A DNA stretch of 64,000 nt from Streptomyces sp. NBC_01262 (GTDB lineage Bacteria; Actinomycetota; Actinomycetes; Streptomycetales; Streptomycetaceae), in assembly GCF_036226365.1 (NCBI RefSeq), contig NZ_CP108462.1, positions 6,666,501 to 6,730,500 on the forward strand, in the 5' to 3' direction. The notes under the pieces are model-generated. The model ran no database searches, was not told the DNA's origin, and was given only the letters and a program-made list of their open reading frames with translations. Of this stretch, positions 28,940-38,726 are shown one piece after another (position 1 is the first letter of the stretch; every line of letters begins with the position of its first letter). The position numbers and the translations under genes are program-made.

Positions 28940-30271
28940 TCAGTCCCTGTCCCCGATCAGGTCCAGCGTCGTCGCCGCCGTCCAGCTGAAGCTGCGGATG
29001 CCGCGCCCCTCTCCCGTGTGCGGGTCGACGTACTCGGCGAAGCCGGAGCGCCCGGCGGCGTCCAGCAGCCCCTCCCGGAGCTGCTTGGCGTCGGCCTCGG
29101 CGCCGTACTGCCGCAGGCCCCGGTGGAAGAGCCAGGCGATGTTGAACCAGGACGGGCCGCGCCAGTAGCGGGCCGGGTCGAAGGCGGGGGAGAGCAGGTC
29201 GTAGCTGGGGAGCAGGTGGACGCGGCCGAGCCCGAAGCGGTCGCCGGAGGCGGTGTGCAGGAGGGCGCGCACGATGTCGTCGGGGAGGCCGGGGATGACC
29301 AGCGGGATCAGGCCGGAGGCGCTGAGCTCGTCGATCAGCGCGTCCTCGCCGTTCGCGCTGTTCGCGCGCAGGTCGCGGCAGCGGAAGATCCCCGACGCCG
29401 GGTCGTAGAGGCGGTCGATGAGCGCCGACGTGAGCTGCCCGGCCCGCTCGCGGTGCGGGGCGGGGTCGGCGCCGACGGCCTCGGCGATGTCGGCGAGGGC
29501 GTGCTCGGAGACGGCGAGCAGGGCGTTGAAGCAGGGGTCCTCGACGGCGAAGGCGTGCTCGATGCGCGTGTCGTCGTAGTCCGCCTCGCGGTAGTCCGTG
29601 CACAGCCGTACGTAGCGTCCGTAGTCGAGGTCGGTGGGGCGGTCGGCGGCGTCGGAGTGGGCCAGGTCGCGGCGTACGTACGTCGTGGGGTCGGCGGGGT
29701 TGACGCGGGCCAGCGGGGCGTCCCAGCAGGGGCTGTTGTCCCAGCCGGACTCCCAGGGGTGGACGATCGAGGCGAGGCCGTGGCCGCCGAGGTCGCGGTG
29801 GACGCGCAGGTAGTCGTGCCACTGGACGAGGCGGGGGTAGAGGCGGCGCAGGAAGCCGAGCCCGAAGGAGCCCTCGGGGTCGGTCTTGTGGACCTCCCAC
29901 GCGGCGAGGGCGTGGACGGGCGGCTGGACGATGCCGGAGGTGCCGGTGAGCCCGGCCTCGCCGGGGACGCCGACCTGCCAGAAGTCCGGGCCGGGGAAGT
30001 AGGCGTCGGCGGGCACGGAGTCGTTGAAGACGATGTGCGGGACGCGGCCGTCCGACAGCCACTGGGCGGAGAAGAGGGTCTCCAGCTCGCGGCGGGCGCG
30101 GCGCGGGGACAGATGCCGCAGCCCGATGGCGATGAACGCGGAGTCCCAGCTCCACTGGTGCGGGTAGAGGGTGCGCGAGGGGACGGTGGAGCCGCCGGCC
30201 CAGTTGCCGAGCAGGACAGAGGAGGCGGCGGCGCGGAGCCGCTCTGAGTCGGTCACAGCGGTGTCGGTCAC
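28940..30271 (-). CDS. GH63-like (mannosylglycerate hydrolase MGH1-type) glycoside hydrolase
   Basis: A 443-residue (alpha/alpha)6-barrel protein without a signal peptide. Motifs include SRTLYPHQWSWDSAFIAIGL, where the Asp of WSWD is the expected acid, SIVHPWESGWDNSPCWD, and RYWRGPSWFNIAWLFHRGL. These match bacterial relatives of mannosylglycerate hydrolase and GH63 glucosidases. The real substrate is not known; an alpha-glycoside in the cytoplasm is likely. The GTG at 30271 is chosen for AGGAG just upstream; a second GTG at 30256 is possible. Confidence 0.8.
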   Translation of the reverse strand: MTDTAVTDSERLRAAASSVLLGNWAGGSTVPSRTLYPHQWSWDSAFIAIGLRHLSPRRARRELETLFSAQWLSDGRVPHIVFNDSVPADAYFPGPDFWQVGVPGEAGLTGTSGIVQPPVHALAAWEVHKTDPEGSFGLGFLRRLYPRLVQWHDYLRVHRDLGGHGLASIVHPWESGWDNSPCWDAPLARVNPADPTTYVRRDLAHSDAADRPTDLDYGRYVRLCTDYREADYDDTRIEHAFAVEDPCFNALLAVSEHALADIAEAVGADPAPHRERAGQLTSALIDRLYDPASGIFRCRDLRANSANGEDALIDELSASGLIPLVIPGLPDDIVRALLHTASGDRFGLGRVHLLPSYDLLSPAFDPARYWRGPSWFNIAWLFHRGLRQYGAEADAKQLREGLLDAAGRSGFAEYVDPHTGEGRGIRSFSWTAATTLDLIGDRD

Positions 30272-30393
30272 AGCTCCTATGACAGCAGCCCATGCCACGA
30301 CACGACAAAACAATCGGCCACGTCCACCTGATCGTCCGGAGAGTGAGACTGGAGGCGTGATTCTCGCCACGGCTGATAGGGGGTTCGCTCAGA

Positions 30394-30465
30394 TGAGCAC
30401 CGCGAGTGCCACCACACCTCTCCAAGGCGTGGCACTCAGTGCCATCGTTGTCGTCGCCACTTGAT
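30394..30465 (+). other. Possible 23-codon ORF and hairpin in the ppdK upstream region
   Basis: The 427-bp gap before ppdK (30272-30698) holds no normal gene. An ATG at 30394 opens a 23-codon frame (MSTASATTPLQGVALSAIVVVAT) with a hydrophobic end. Inside it GAGTGCCAC (30404-30412) pairs perfectly with GTGGCACTC (30429-30437). It could be a small membrane peptide, a leader peptide or a structured RNA. The rest of the gap shows only an AT-richer promoter-like stretch (30470-30600). Confidence 0.3.
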
Positions 30466-30698
30466 CGAGAAAACGACTGCGGAGTGTAGTTGTCATCCCA
30501 CTATCGATCACATATCGCGATCATGTGTTCGGGAAATGAAGGAATGGCTGGTATCAGAGAAACCCTGTGATCACTTTCGATCGCTCGGCGGATGGGTGGT
30601 TACGCCCATGTGACGTGGTGATGGACGTTCTCCAGCGCCTTCGAGATGGGTACGCTCCCCGCCAGTCAGGGCAACCCGGTCGCGAGGAGAGCAGTCCC

Positions 30699-33422
<2,724 letters not shown>

Positions 33423-33456
33423 CGCCGGCCCCAAAAGACCATCTCCCACCCTCACC

Positions 33457-33489
33457 GGGGGCGGCGCCTCGTGCGGAGGCGCCGCCCCC
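33457..33489. terminator. GC-rich hairpin after ppdK
   Basis: GGGGGCGGCGCCTC (33457-33470) pairs perfectly with the arm at 33476-33489 around a 5-base loop. A pyrimidine stretch follows. It lies between convergent ppdK and the TRIC channel gene and probably serves both. Confidence 0.8.
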
Positions 33490-33525
33490 GCTTCCTTTCA
33501 CGGTCAACGAGTGGCTGCGCCGTAT

Positions 33526-34323
33526 CTACGGCGGAAGGGGGATGACCGCCGTGATCTCCGCTGGGACGGTCGTCATGTCGGGCTGCGGTACGCGGGCGGG
33601 ACATGCCACGGGGCTCGGGTTGAGGGTGGTGAGGTCCGGCTCCGGGGGCTGCGGGGCGTGGTGGGGGACGTGCCGCATGCCGGCGAAGGGGTTGTGCCAG
33701 AAGCGCGACCGGGGTGTGCGCCAGCTGCGGCGGAGGGCGATCATGCGCAGGCCGAAGGCGCCGAGGGCGGCGGCGGGGGCGGTCCAGACGTTGAGTGTGT
33801 GGCAGTGGTGGAGGACGGCGACCGCGCCGGCGCCGAGGAGGGCGGGCAGGGCGTAGTGGTCGCGGTTGGCGCGCAGGACGGAGGGGAGCTCCATGGCGAG
33901 GAGGCAGCTGATCACTCCGCCGCCTGCGGCGGTGGCTATGCCGAGGGTGACGGAGGCGGGTGTGTTGAGGCCGTAGGCGAAGGCTTTGGTGGTCCCGGTC
34001 ACGCTGAACAGGCCGAGGGCGCCGGCGTCGAAGACGTCGAAGGCCCTTTCGTGGCGCTGGAGTCGGGCGCTGAGGAAGACGATGAGGCCGCCGACGATCG
34101 GGGTGCTGAAGTAGCCCACGTCGGTGAAGGCGACGGGTTGGACCCCTATGACGGTGTCCCGGAAAAGGCCGCCGCCAAGGCCGGTTGCGGCGGCCAGAAT
34201 CACAACTCCGAAGACGTCGAAGTCTTTTCGTACGCCGAGGAAGGCGCCGGACAGGGAGAACGCCAGGATCCCGATGAGATCCATCACGTACTCCACGATG
34301 CCTATCGTCCCGTGAATGGGCAT
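33526..34323 (-). CDS. TRIC-type cation channel family protein (UPF0126)
   Basis: A 265-residue membrane protein made of two copies of a three-helix unit plus a seventh helix. Each copy has the glycine-rich kinked motif: SGAFLGVRKDFDVFGVVILAAATGLGGGLFRD in the first and ASVTLGIATAAGGGVISCLL in the second. Bacterial TRIC homologues form trimeric potassium-conducting channels. About 70 residues after the last helix form a Pro-rich cytoplasmic tail. The ATG at 34323 has AGAGGAG 8 bases upstream. Confidence 0.9.
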   Translation of the reverse strand: MPIHGTIGIVEYVMDLIGILAFSLSGAFLGVRKDFDVFGVVILAAATGLGGGLFRDTVIGVQPVAFTDVGYFSTPIVGGLIVFLSARLQRHERAFDVFDAGALGLFSVTGTTKAFAYGLNTPASVTLGIATAAGGGVISCLLAMELPSVLRANRDHYALPALLGAGAVAVLHHCHTLNVWTAPAAALGAFGLRMIALRRSWRTPRSRFWHNPFAGMRHVPHHAPQPPEPDLTTLNPSPVACPARVPQPDMTTVPAEITAVIPLPP

Positions 34324-34501
34324 CAGTGTGCTCCTCTTGCGGACCCGTCCAGGCCCGACAGGGCGTGGGGACGGGCGGTGCGGCTACCGGTCGCGGCTCG
34401 TGCGGTGCCGAATGCGCGACGTCGTGCTTTCGCGCCTTCCTCCCCCACGAGACCCCCTGACTTCGCGGCCCGGTGTGGGGAATTTAGCAGTCGGGATGGG
34501 T

Positions 34502-34536
34502 GGATATGGCCCTTTGGTCCATAGGTGGTCATATCC
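34502..34536. promoter_or_regulatory. Inverted repeat upstream of the DUF4142 gene
   Basis: GGATATG (34502-34508) and CATATCC (34530-34536) form a spaced inverted repeat in an AT-richer patch. The 381-bp gap 34324-34704 between the divergent TRIC and DUF4142 genes shows no other recognisable element or gene. A regulatory role is only suggested by position. Confidence 0.3.
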
Positions 34537-34704
34537 GGTAAGAAATCCAGGAAAGGCGAAAGGACGTGAACTCCGGCAGCCGGTCTGCCGGTGCGCGCGG
34601 CATGACGTCACCGTCGGCATGCCGTGGGCCCTGTGCGACCATACGAACGAGTAGTGCCGAGTGGGGGCGGCGACTCGCTGGTACGGGGGGAGGAGGGGAT
34701 GCGG

Positions 34705-35340
34705 ATGAGGCGGACGAGGCGGAAGTGGTTCGGCGGACGGTATACGCCGGCGAATGCGCTGCTGGCGGGCGCGATGGCCTTGACGATCGCGTCGCTCGTC
34801 TTTCCGGCGGTGAAGGGGTTGCAGTTCGCGGCGGCTTCCGGGGGAGCGCCGACGGTGGCGACGGCGTTCGGGCCGATGACGCAGGCGGACCGGGATTTCG
34901 TGGTGCAGGTGCGGCTGGCGGGGCTCTGGGAGTATCCGGCGGGGCAGTTGGCGCTGGCCAAGGGGTCGACGGTGGCGTACCGGACGATGGGGCGGCGGAT
35001 GATGGACGGTCACGCCGCGCTCGACGCGTTGTGCAAGACGGTCGCCGCCCAGCTCGGGATTACGCTGCCGGAGCGGGCGGCGCCGCAGGCGGACGGGTTC
35101 GTGGCGGTCCTTTCGGCGGCGTCGGGGGAGGACTTCGACCGGAAACTGGCCATGATCCTGCGGGCGATGGACGGGCAGAGCCTGATGAGTGTGGCGGGTG
35201 TCCGGGCGACGACGCAGAACACGCTCGTACGGCAGCTCGCGGGCCAGGCGAACGCGGTCTTTCTCGCCGAGCTCGATCTGCTGGACCAGACCGGGGCGAC
35301 CGGCTCCATCGGGTCGGCGACCTCGTCGCCGCTGCCGTAG
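34705..35340 (+). CDS. DUF4142 family exported protein
   Basis: A 211-residue protein with a single N-terminal membrane segment (LLAGAMALTIASLVFPAV), likely an uncleaved anchor or signal peptide. The body is the ferritin-like helical DUF4142 domain (MTQADRDFVVQVRLAGLWEYPAGQLALAKGS; MGRRMMDGHAALDALCKTVA). The family has no established function. Two ATGs are close together; 34705 is chosen because AGGAGG ends 8 bases upstream, with 34699 as the alternative. It converges on the FGE-like gene with an 18-bp gap. Confidence 0.82.
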   Translation: MRRTRRKWFGGRYTPANALLAGAMALTIASLVFPAVKGLQFAAASGGAPTVATAFGPMTQADRDFVVQVRLAGLWEYPAGQLALAKGSTVAYRTMGRRMMDGHAALDALCKTVAAQLGITLPERAAPQADGFVAVLSAASGEDFDRKLAMILRAMDGQSLMSVAGVRATTQNTLVRQLAGQANAVFLAELDLLDQTGATGSIGSATSSPLP

Positions 35341-35358
35341 GCGTAGGCACGGCCGGGG

Positions 35359-36369
35359 TCAGCCCTGGTCGGCCGCGATCCTGAAGCCGATGGTCGGGTA
35401 ACCGCCGGAGCCGTCGCGGCCTTCGCCGCGGTAGCCGGTGCCGCCGCTGCGGGCGCTGGCGTACCAGGAGCCGCCGCGCACGGAGTTGCACAGGGTGCCG
35501 GCCTCGCCGCCGATGGTGGCGGTGACCAGGCTGGAGGTCCATTCGAAGGTGTTGCCGGCCATGTCGTAGGCGCCGTACGCGCTGACGCCGGTGGGGTAGG
35601 AGCCGACGGGGGTGGTGTGGCCGCCGGCGTCCACGCAGGCCTGGTAGACGTCGGTGAAGCAGAAGCCGGTGTGGGTGGCGAAGGTCAGCCAGCCGGTGAG
35701 GGCGCCGGTGGCGGAGATGGAGAGGATCTCGGAGATGGCGAAGCTCTGGCCGTAGAGGGTGGACTGGCGGTCGGTGTAGGTGGCGACGGTGTCGCCGTAG
35801 TTCGCCAGGTAGTAGGCGGCGCAGACGGCGTTGAAGTTGTAGTTGCCGGTGAGGACGCCGTCGGCGTACGCCGTGCCGGTGTCGTCGCCCCAGGGGTAGG
35901 CGAGGGAGTCGGGGCCGCGGGCGGCGTTCTCCCATTCGGCCTCGGTGGGGAGGCGGAAGGTCCAGCCGTCGGACTGGGCGGTGAGCCAGGCGCAGTAGGC
36001 GTCGACCTGGTCGGCGGAGATGTAGAGGACGGGGTGGGTGGCCCGGTCGGGGGGATAGCTGTCGCCGTCCCAGTAGTTGGGGGCGGACAGGCCGGTGTCG
36101 TCGAGGTAGGTCTGCCATTGGGCGTTGGTGACCTGGTACGCGCCGATCCAGTAGTCGGAGGCGATGGTGGAGGCCTCGCCCGCGCCGGCGTTGTTGGAGG
36201 TGTCGGCGGCGAAGACGAACGAGGGGTTGGCCGGGACGGGCACGAGGGTCTGCCCCGCGACGGTGGTCGCGGCGGTCGCGGCCGAGGCGCGGGGGGCCAG
36301 GGCGGCGCTGAGGGCTGCCGTGGTCCAGGCGGCGCCGGACAGGGCGATGAGCTTCCTTCTGCTGAGCAT
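35359..36369 (-). CDS. Exported SUMF1/FGE-sulfatase domain protein lacking the copper-binding cysteines
   Basis: A 336-residue protein with a twin-arginine-like signal (LSRRKLIALSGAAWTTAALSAALAPRASA), so it acts outside the cell. The SUMF1 fold is clear: WIGAYQVTNAQWQTYL, RLPTEAEWENAARG, YDMAGNTFEWTSSL, and SVRGGSWYASARSG. True formylglycine-generating enzymes carry two cysteines after the RGGSY/W motif; here that stretch has none. It is therefore probably not a sulfatase activator but a related C-type-lectin-like domain of unknown use. The ATG at 36369 has GGAGG 8 bases upstream. Confidence 0.82.
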   Translation of the reverse strand: MLSRRKLIALSGAAWTTAALSAALAPRASAATAATTVAGQTLVPVPANPSFVFAADTSNNAGAGEASTIASDYWIGAYQVTNAQWQTYLDDTGLSAPNYWDGDSYPPDRATHPVLYISADQVDAYCAWLTAQSDGWTFRLPTEAEWENAARGPDSLAYPWGDDTGTAYADGVLTGNYNFNAVCAAYYLANYGDTVATYTDRQSTLYGQSFAISEILSISATGALTGWLTFATHTGFCFTDVYQACVDAGGHTTPVGSYPTGVSAYGAYDMAGNTFEWTSSLVTATIGGEAGTLCNSVRGGSWYASARSGGTGYRGEGRDGSGGYPTIGFRIAADQG

Positions 36370-36568
36370 GGGGGATCCTCCAGAGGCTCGCTCCGGCAGT
36401 CGTCGGGGTACCGGAGGGGTGGATTCGAGCATCCCGCGGAAACCCAATCCTGTCGACACTTCGGCGATACCGTGAGAGATTCACAGCTTTCTGCCCCTTA
36501 CTGTCGACACACGGCCTGGCGTCGGGACGCCGTGAGGAACGGCGACCCGACGCTGACGCGCGGACCGC

Positions 36569-37402
36569 TTACTTCACGTCGACGAAGTCGCCGGGCGCCG
36601 TCGAGGCGGCGGTGGTGGCGGTGCCCGCGAAGACGTAGCGGTAGTAGCCGTCGACCGTGGCCTTGGTGGTGCTCTTCAGGGCGCCGGTGCTGCCGGCCCT
36701 GACCGTCTTGAGGGTGGTGTAGGTGCTGCTGCCCTTCTTGCGGAACTGCAGCTTCGCGGACTGGGATCCGTAGCCCGGGTACTTGCCGGTCTCCCAGTTC
36801 GCGCGGGTGAGCTTGCCCGCGACCGTGATGGTCTTGCCCTTCTTCACCGGCTCGGGCGTGGCATTGGCGGTCAGCTTGGAGAGCTTCTTGATCGAGGCGG
36901 TGGCGACGTTGTCGTCGTAGCCGGCGTTCGCGTACAGGTCCCAGGCGCCCAGGAACAGCTTCCAGGTCCCGGCCACGCCGTTGTCCTTGAGGTCGGCGGC
37001 GGGGTCGATGTTGAAGACGGCCTTGCAGCTGTAGACGCCGATGTCGGTTGTCGACTCCGTGCAGCTCGGGTTGTCGTCGGTCCCCAGGGAGCCGGTGATG
37101 TCGTCCGTGTTCGAGCTGTCGGTGCCCTGCCACAGGAAGGCCTCGGTGAGGGTGATGCCGCTCTCGTTCGAGGCGGTGTACGTGACGGTGACGGACTTCT
37201 TGGCGGTGGTGCCGAGGACGATGGCCTTGCCGCCGTTGATGACCGCGTCCGAGAACTTGGTGTTGCCCAACGAATCGTTCGGGTGAACCACACCCGGACG
37301 CTCCGACGCCTGGGCGGCTGCGGGAAGGGCGAGCGCGGACAGGACGACGGCGCCGGACAGGGCGTGAACCCGGTGTGGGGCCGATGAAGATTCTTTGTGC
37401 AA
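36569..37402 (-). CDS. Secreted protein of unknown function
   Basis: A probable exported protein with a signal peptide (VHALSGAVVLSALALPAAAQA) and no recognised catalytic motif. The middle is rich in Thr, Ser, Asp and Gly (KSVTVTYTASNESGITLTEAFLW) and holds two Cys likely forming a disulfide. The last 100 residues look like a beta-sandwich cell-surface repeat (ITVAGKLTRANWETGKYPGYG; AKLQFRKKGSSTYTTLKTVRAG). No ATG or GTG lies near the signal peptide; a TTG at 37402 is the most sensible start and has no clear ribosome site. The upstream ATG at 37528 overlaps the dehydrogenase gene. Confidence 0.6.
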   Translation of the reverse strand: MHKESSSAPHRVHALSGAVVLSALALPAAAQASERPGVVHPNDSLGNTKFSDAVINGGKAIVLGTTAKKSVTVTYTASNESGITLTEAFLWQGTDSSNTDDITGSLGTDDNPSCTESTTDIGVYSCKAVFNIDPAADLKDNGVAGTWKLFLGAWDLYANAGYDDNVATASIKKLSKLTANATPEPVKKGKTITVAGKLTRANWETGKYPGYGSQSAKLQFRKKGSSTYTTLKTVRAGSTGALKSTTKATVDGYYRYVFAGTATTAASTAPGDFVDVK

Positions 37403-37428
37403 TAAGTGCGTAACGGACCAAGACCGCT

Positions 37429-38367
37429 CTAGCGGGGCAGCCCCTCGTACGTGACGCCCGTCAGCTGTTCCGAGGCCGCCCAGAGCAGTTCCCCCGTGCG
37501 GTCGTCCAGGGTCCGCGACGCGCGCCATGAGGGGGACGGGGAGCCGCGCCAGTTCAGGACGCGGGGGCCGGTGAAGGAGTCGGGGGCGACGCCGGGCGCG
37601 GTGGCGGCGTAGAGGGTGGGGAGGGCGCCGGAGTCGGGGGACTGGGCGAAGAGGTGGTTGCCGAGGGACATGGCGCGGGCTGCGAGCGGGCGGCCGGAGA
37701 GGCGGGGGCCGGTGGTCTGGAGGTTGGTGGCGGCGTAGCCGGGGTGGGCGGAGGCGGCCAGCGGGTGGGCGGCGCCGAGGGCGGCGAGGCGGCGGGAGAG
37801 CTCGTGGACGAAGAGCAGGTTGGCCGTCTTGGAGCGGCCGTACGCGATCCAGCGGCGGTAGGAGCGCTCGCTGTTGAGGTCGCCGAGGTCGATGTCGCCG
37901 AGGGTGTGCATGATGCTGGAGACGCTGATCACGCGGGAGCCGGGGGTGGCCAGAAGCCGGGGGAGGAGCAGTCCGGTGAGGGCGAAGTGGCCGAGGTGGT
38001 TGACGCCGAACTGGGTCTCGAAGCCGTCGGCCGTTGCGCCGCGCGGCAGGGCCATGACGCCCGCGTTGTTGATCAGCAGGTCGAGGGTGTCGCAGCCTCC
38101 GCCGCCGTCGTAGCCCTTGGCGAAGGCGCGTACGGAGGACAGATCGGCCAGGTCCAGGTGCCGGTAGCCGACGCGGGCGCCGGCTATCTCGCGGTGGAGC
38201 CGCTCCACGGCCTCCTTGCCGCGCCGCTCGCTGCGGCAGGCCAGCAGCACGCGGGCGCCGCGCCGGGCGAGCTCGCGGGCGGTGACGTAGCCGATGCCGC
38301 TGTTGGCGCCGGTGACGACGGCGGTGCGACCCGTCTGGTCGGGGATGTCCTGCGCTGTCCAGCTCAT
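37429..38367 (-). CDS. Short-chain dehydrogenase/reductase (retinol dehydrogenase-like)
   Basis: A 312-residue classical SDR. The cofactor motif TGANSGIG lies near residue 19, the Arg pair in LLACRSERRG suggests NADP(H), NNAGV follows near 95, and the catalytic set is Ser in VSSIMH with YGRSK (Tyr and Lys). HPGYAATNLQ is typical of the RDH/WWOX-like subgroup. The substrate cannot be inferred. The ATG at 38367 matches relatives, though no strong ribosome site precedes it; 38445 is an alternative with little support. Confidence 0.88.
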   Translation of the reverse strand: MSWTAQDIPDQTGRTAVVTGANSGIGYVTARELARRGARVLLACRSERRGKEAVERLHREIAGARVGYRHLDLADLSSVRAFAKGYDGGGGCDTLDLLINNAGVMALPRGATADGFETQFGVNHLGHFALTGLLLPRLLATPGSRVISVSSIMHTLGDIDLGDLNSERSYRRWIAYGRSKTANLLFVHELSRRLAALGAAHPLAASAHPGYAATNLQTTGPRLSGRPLAARAMSLGNHLFAQSPDSGALPTLYAATAPGVAPDSFTGPRVLNWRGSPSPSWRASRTLDDRTGELLWAASEQLTGVTYEGLPR

Positions 38368-38461
38368 GGAGTAGGAGCTTAGGGTCTGTCCGGGATCATG
38401 CGTCAGCCCCGGTGCGGGATCGGGCCCGCGCCGGGGTCGGCGCATAAGGCGGTGCTGCCCG

Positions 38462-38641
38462 TCAGGACTGGGGGCGGTCCCGGCCGAACTCGTCCTTCAG
38501 CTTGTCCTGGGCCGTGTCGACCTGGCTCTGGTACTTGTCGCCGGTCTTCTTGTCGGCCATGTCACCGGCCTTGTCGACGCCCTGGTCGACCTTGTCCTCG
38601 TGACCCTTGAGCTTGGCCTTGATCTTGTCCAGCATGGACAT
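38462..38641 (-). CDS. MT0933-type antitoxin-like small protein
   Basis: A 59-residue highly charged helical protein (MSMLDKIKAKLKGHEDKVDQ at the start, ending DELK-like KLKDEFGRDRPQS). It matches the MT0933/Rv0909 antitoxin-like family common in streptomycetes and also resembles CsbD-like stress proteins in composition. AAGGAGG lies 7 bases before the ATG, so it is well translated. No toxin gene of the Rv0910 type is adjacent, so a toxin-antitoxin role is unproven. An ATG at 38635 is an alternative. Confidence 0.8.
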   Translation of the reverse strand: MSMLDKIKAKLKGHEDKVDQGVDKAGDMADKKTGDKYQSQVDTAQDKLKDEFGRDRPQS

Positions 38642-38726
38642 GAATGTCCTCCTTGCTGCGATACGGCGCTGTCCTCAGCATTACCGCATGCCGGACTGCC
38701 CGCATCCCCAGGGCCCTGACCAGCGC

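Noticed and set aside
35359-36369. Assignment as a working formylglycine-generating enzyme
   Set aside because: The two catalytic cysteines after RGGSW are absent and no sulfatase is encoded nearby.
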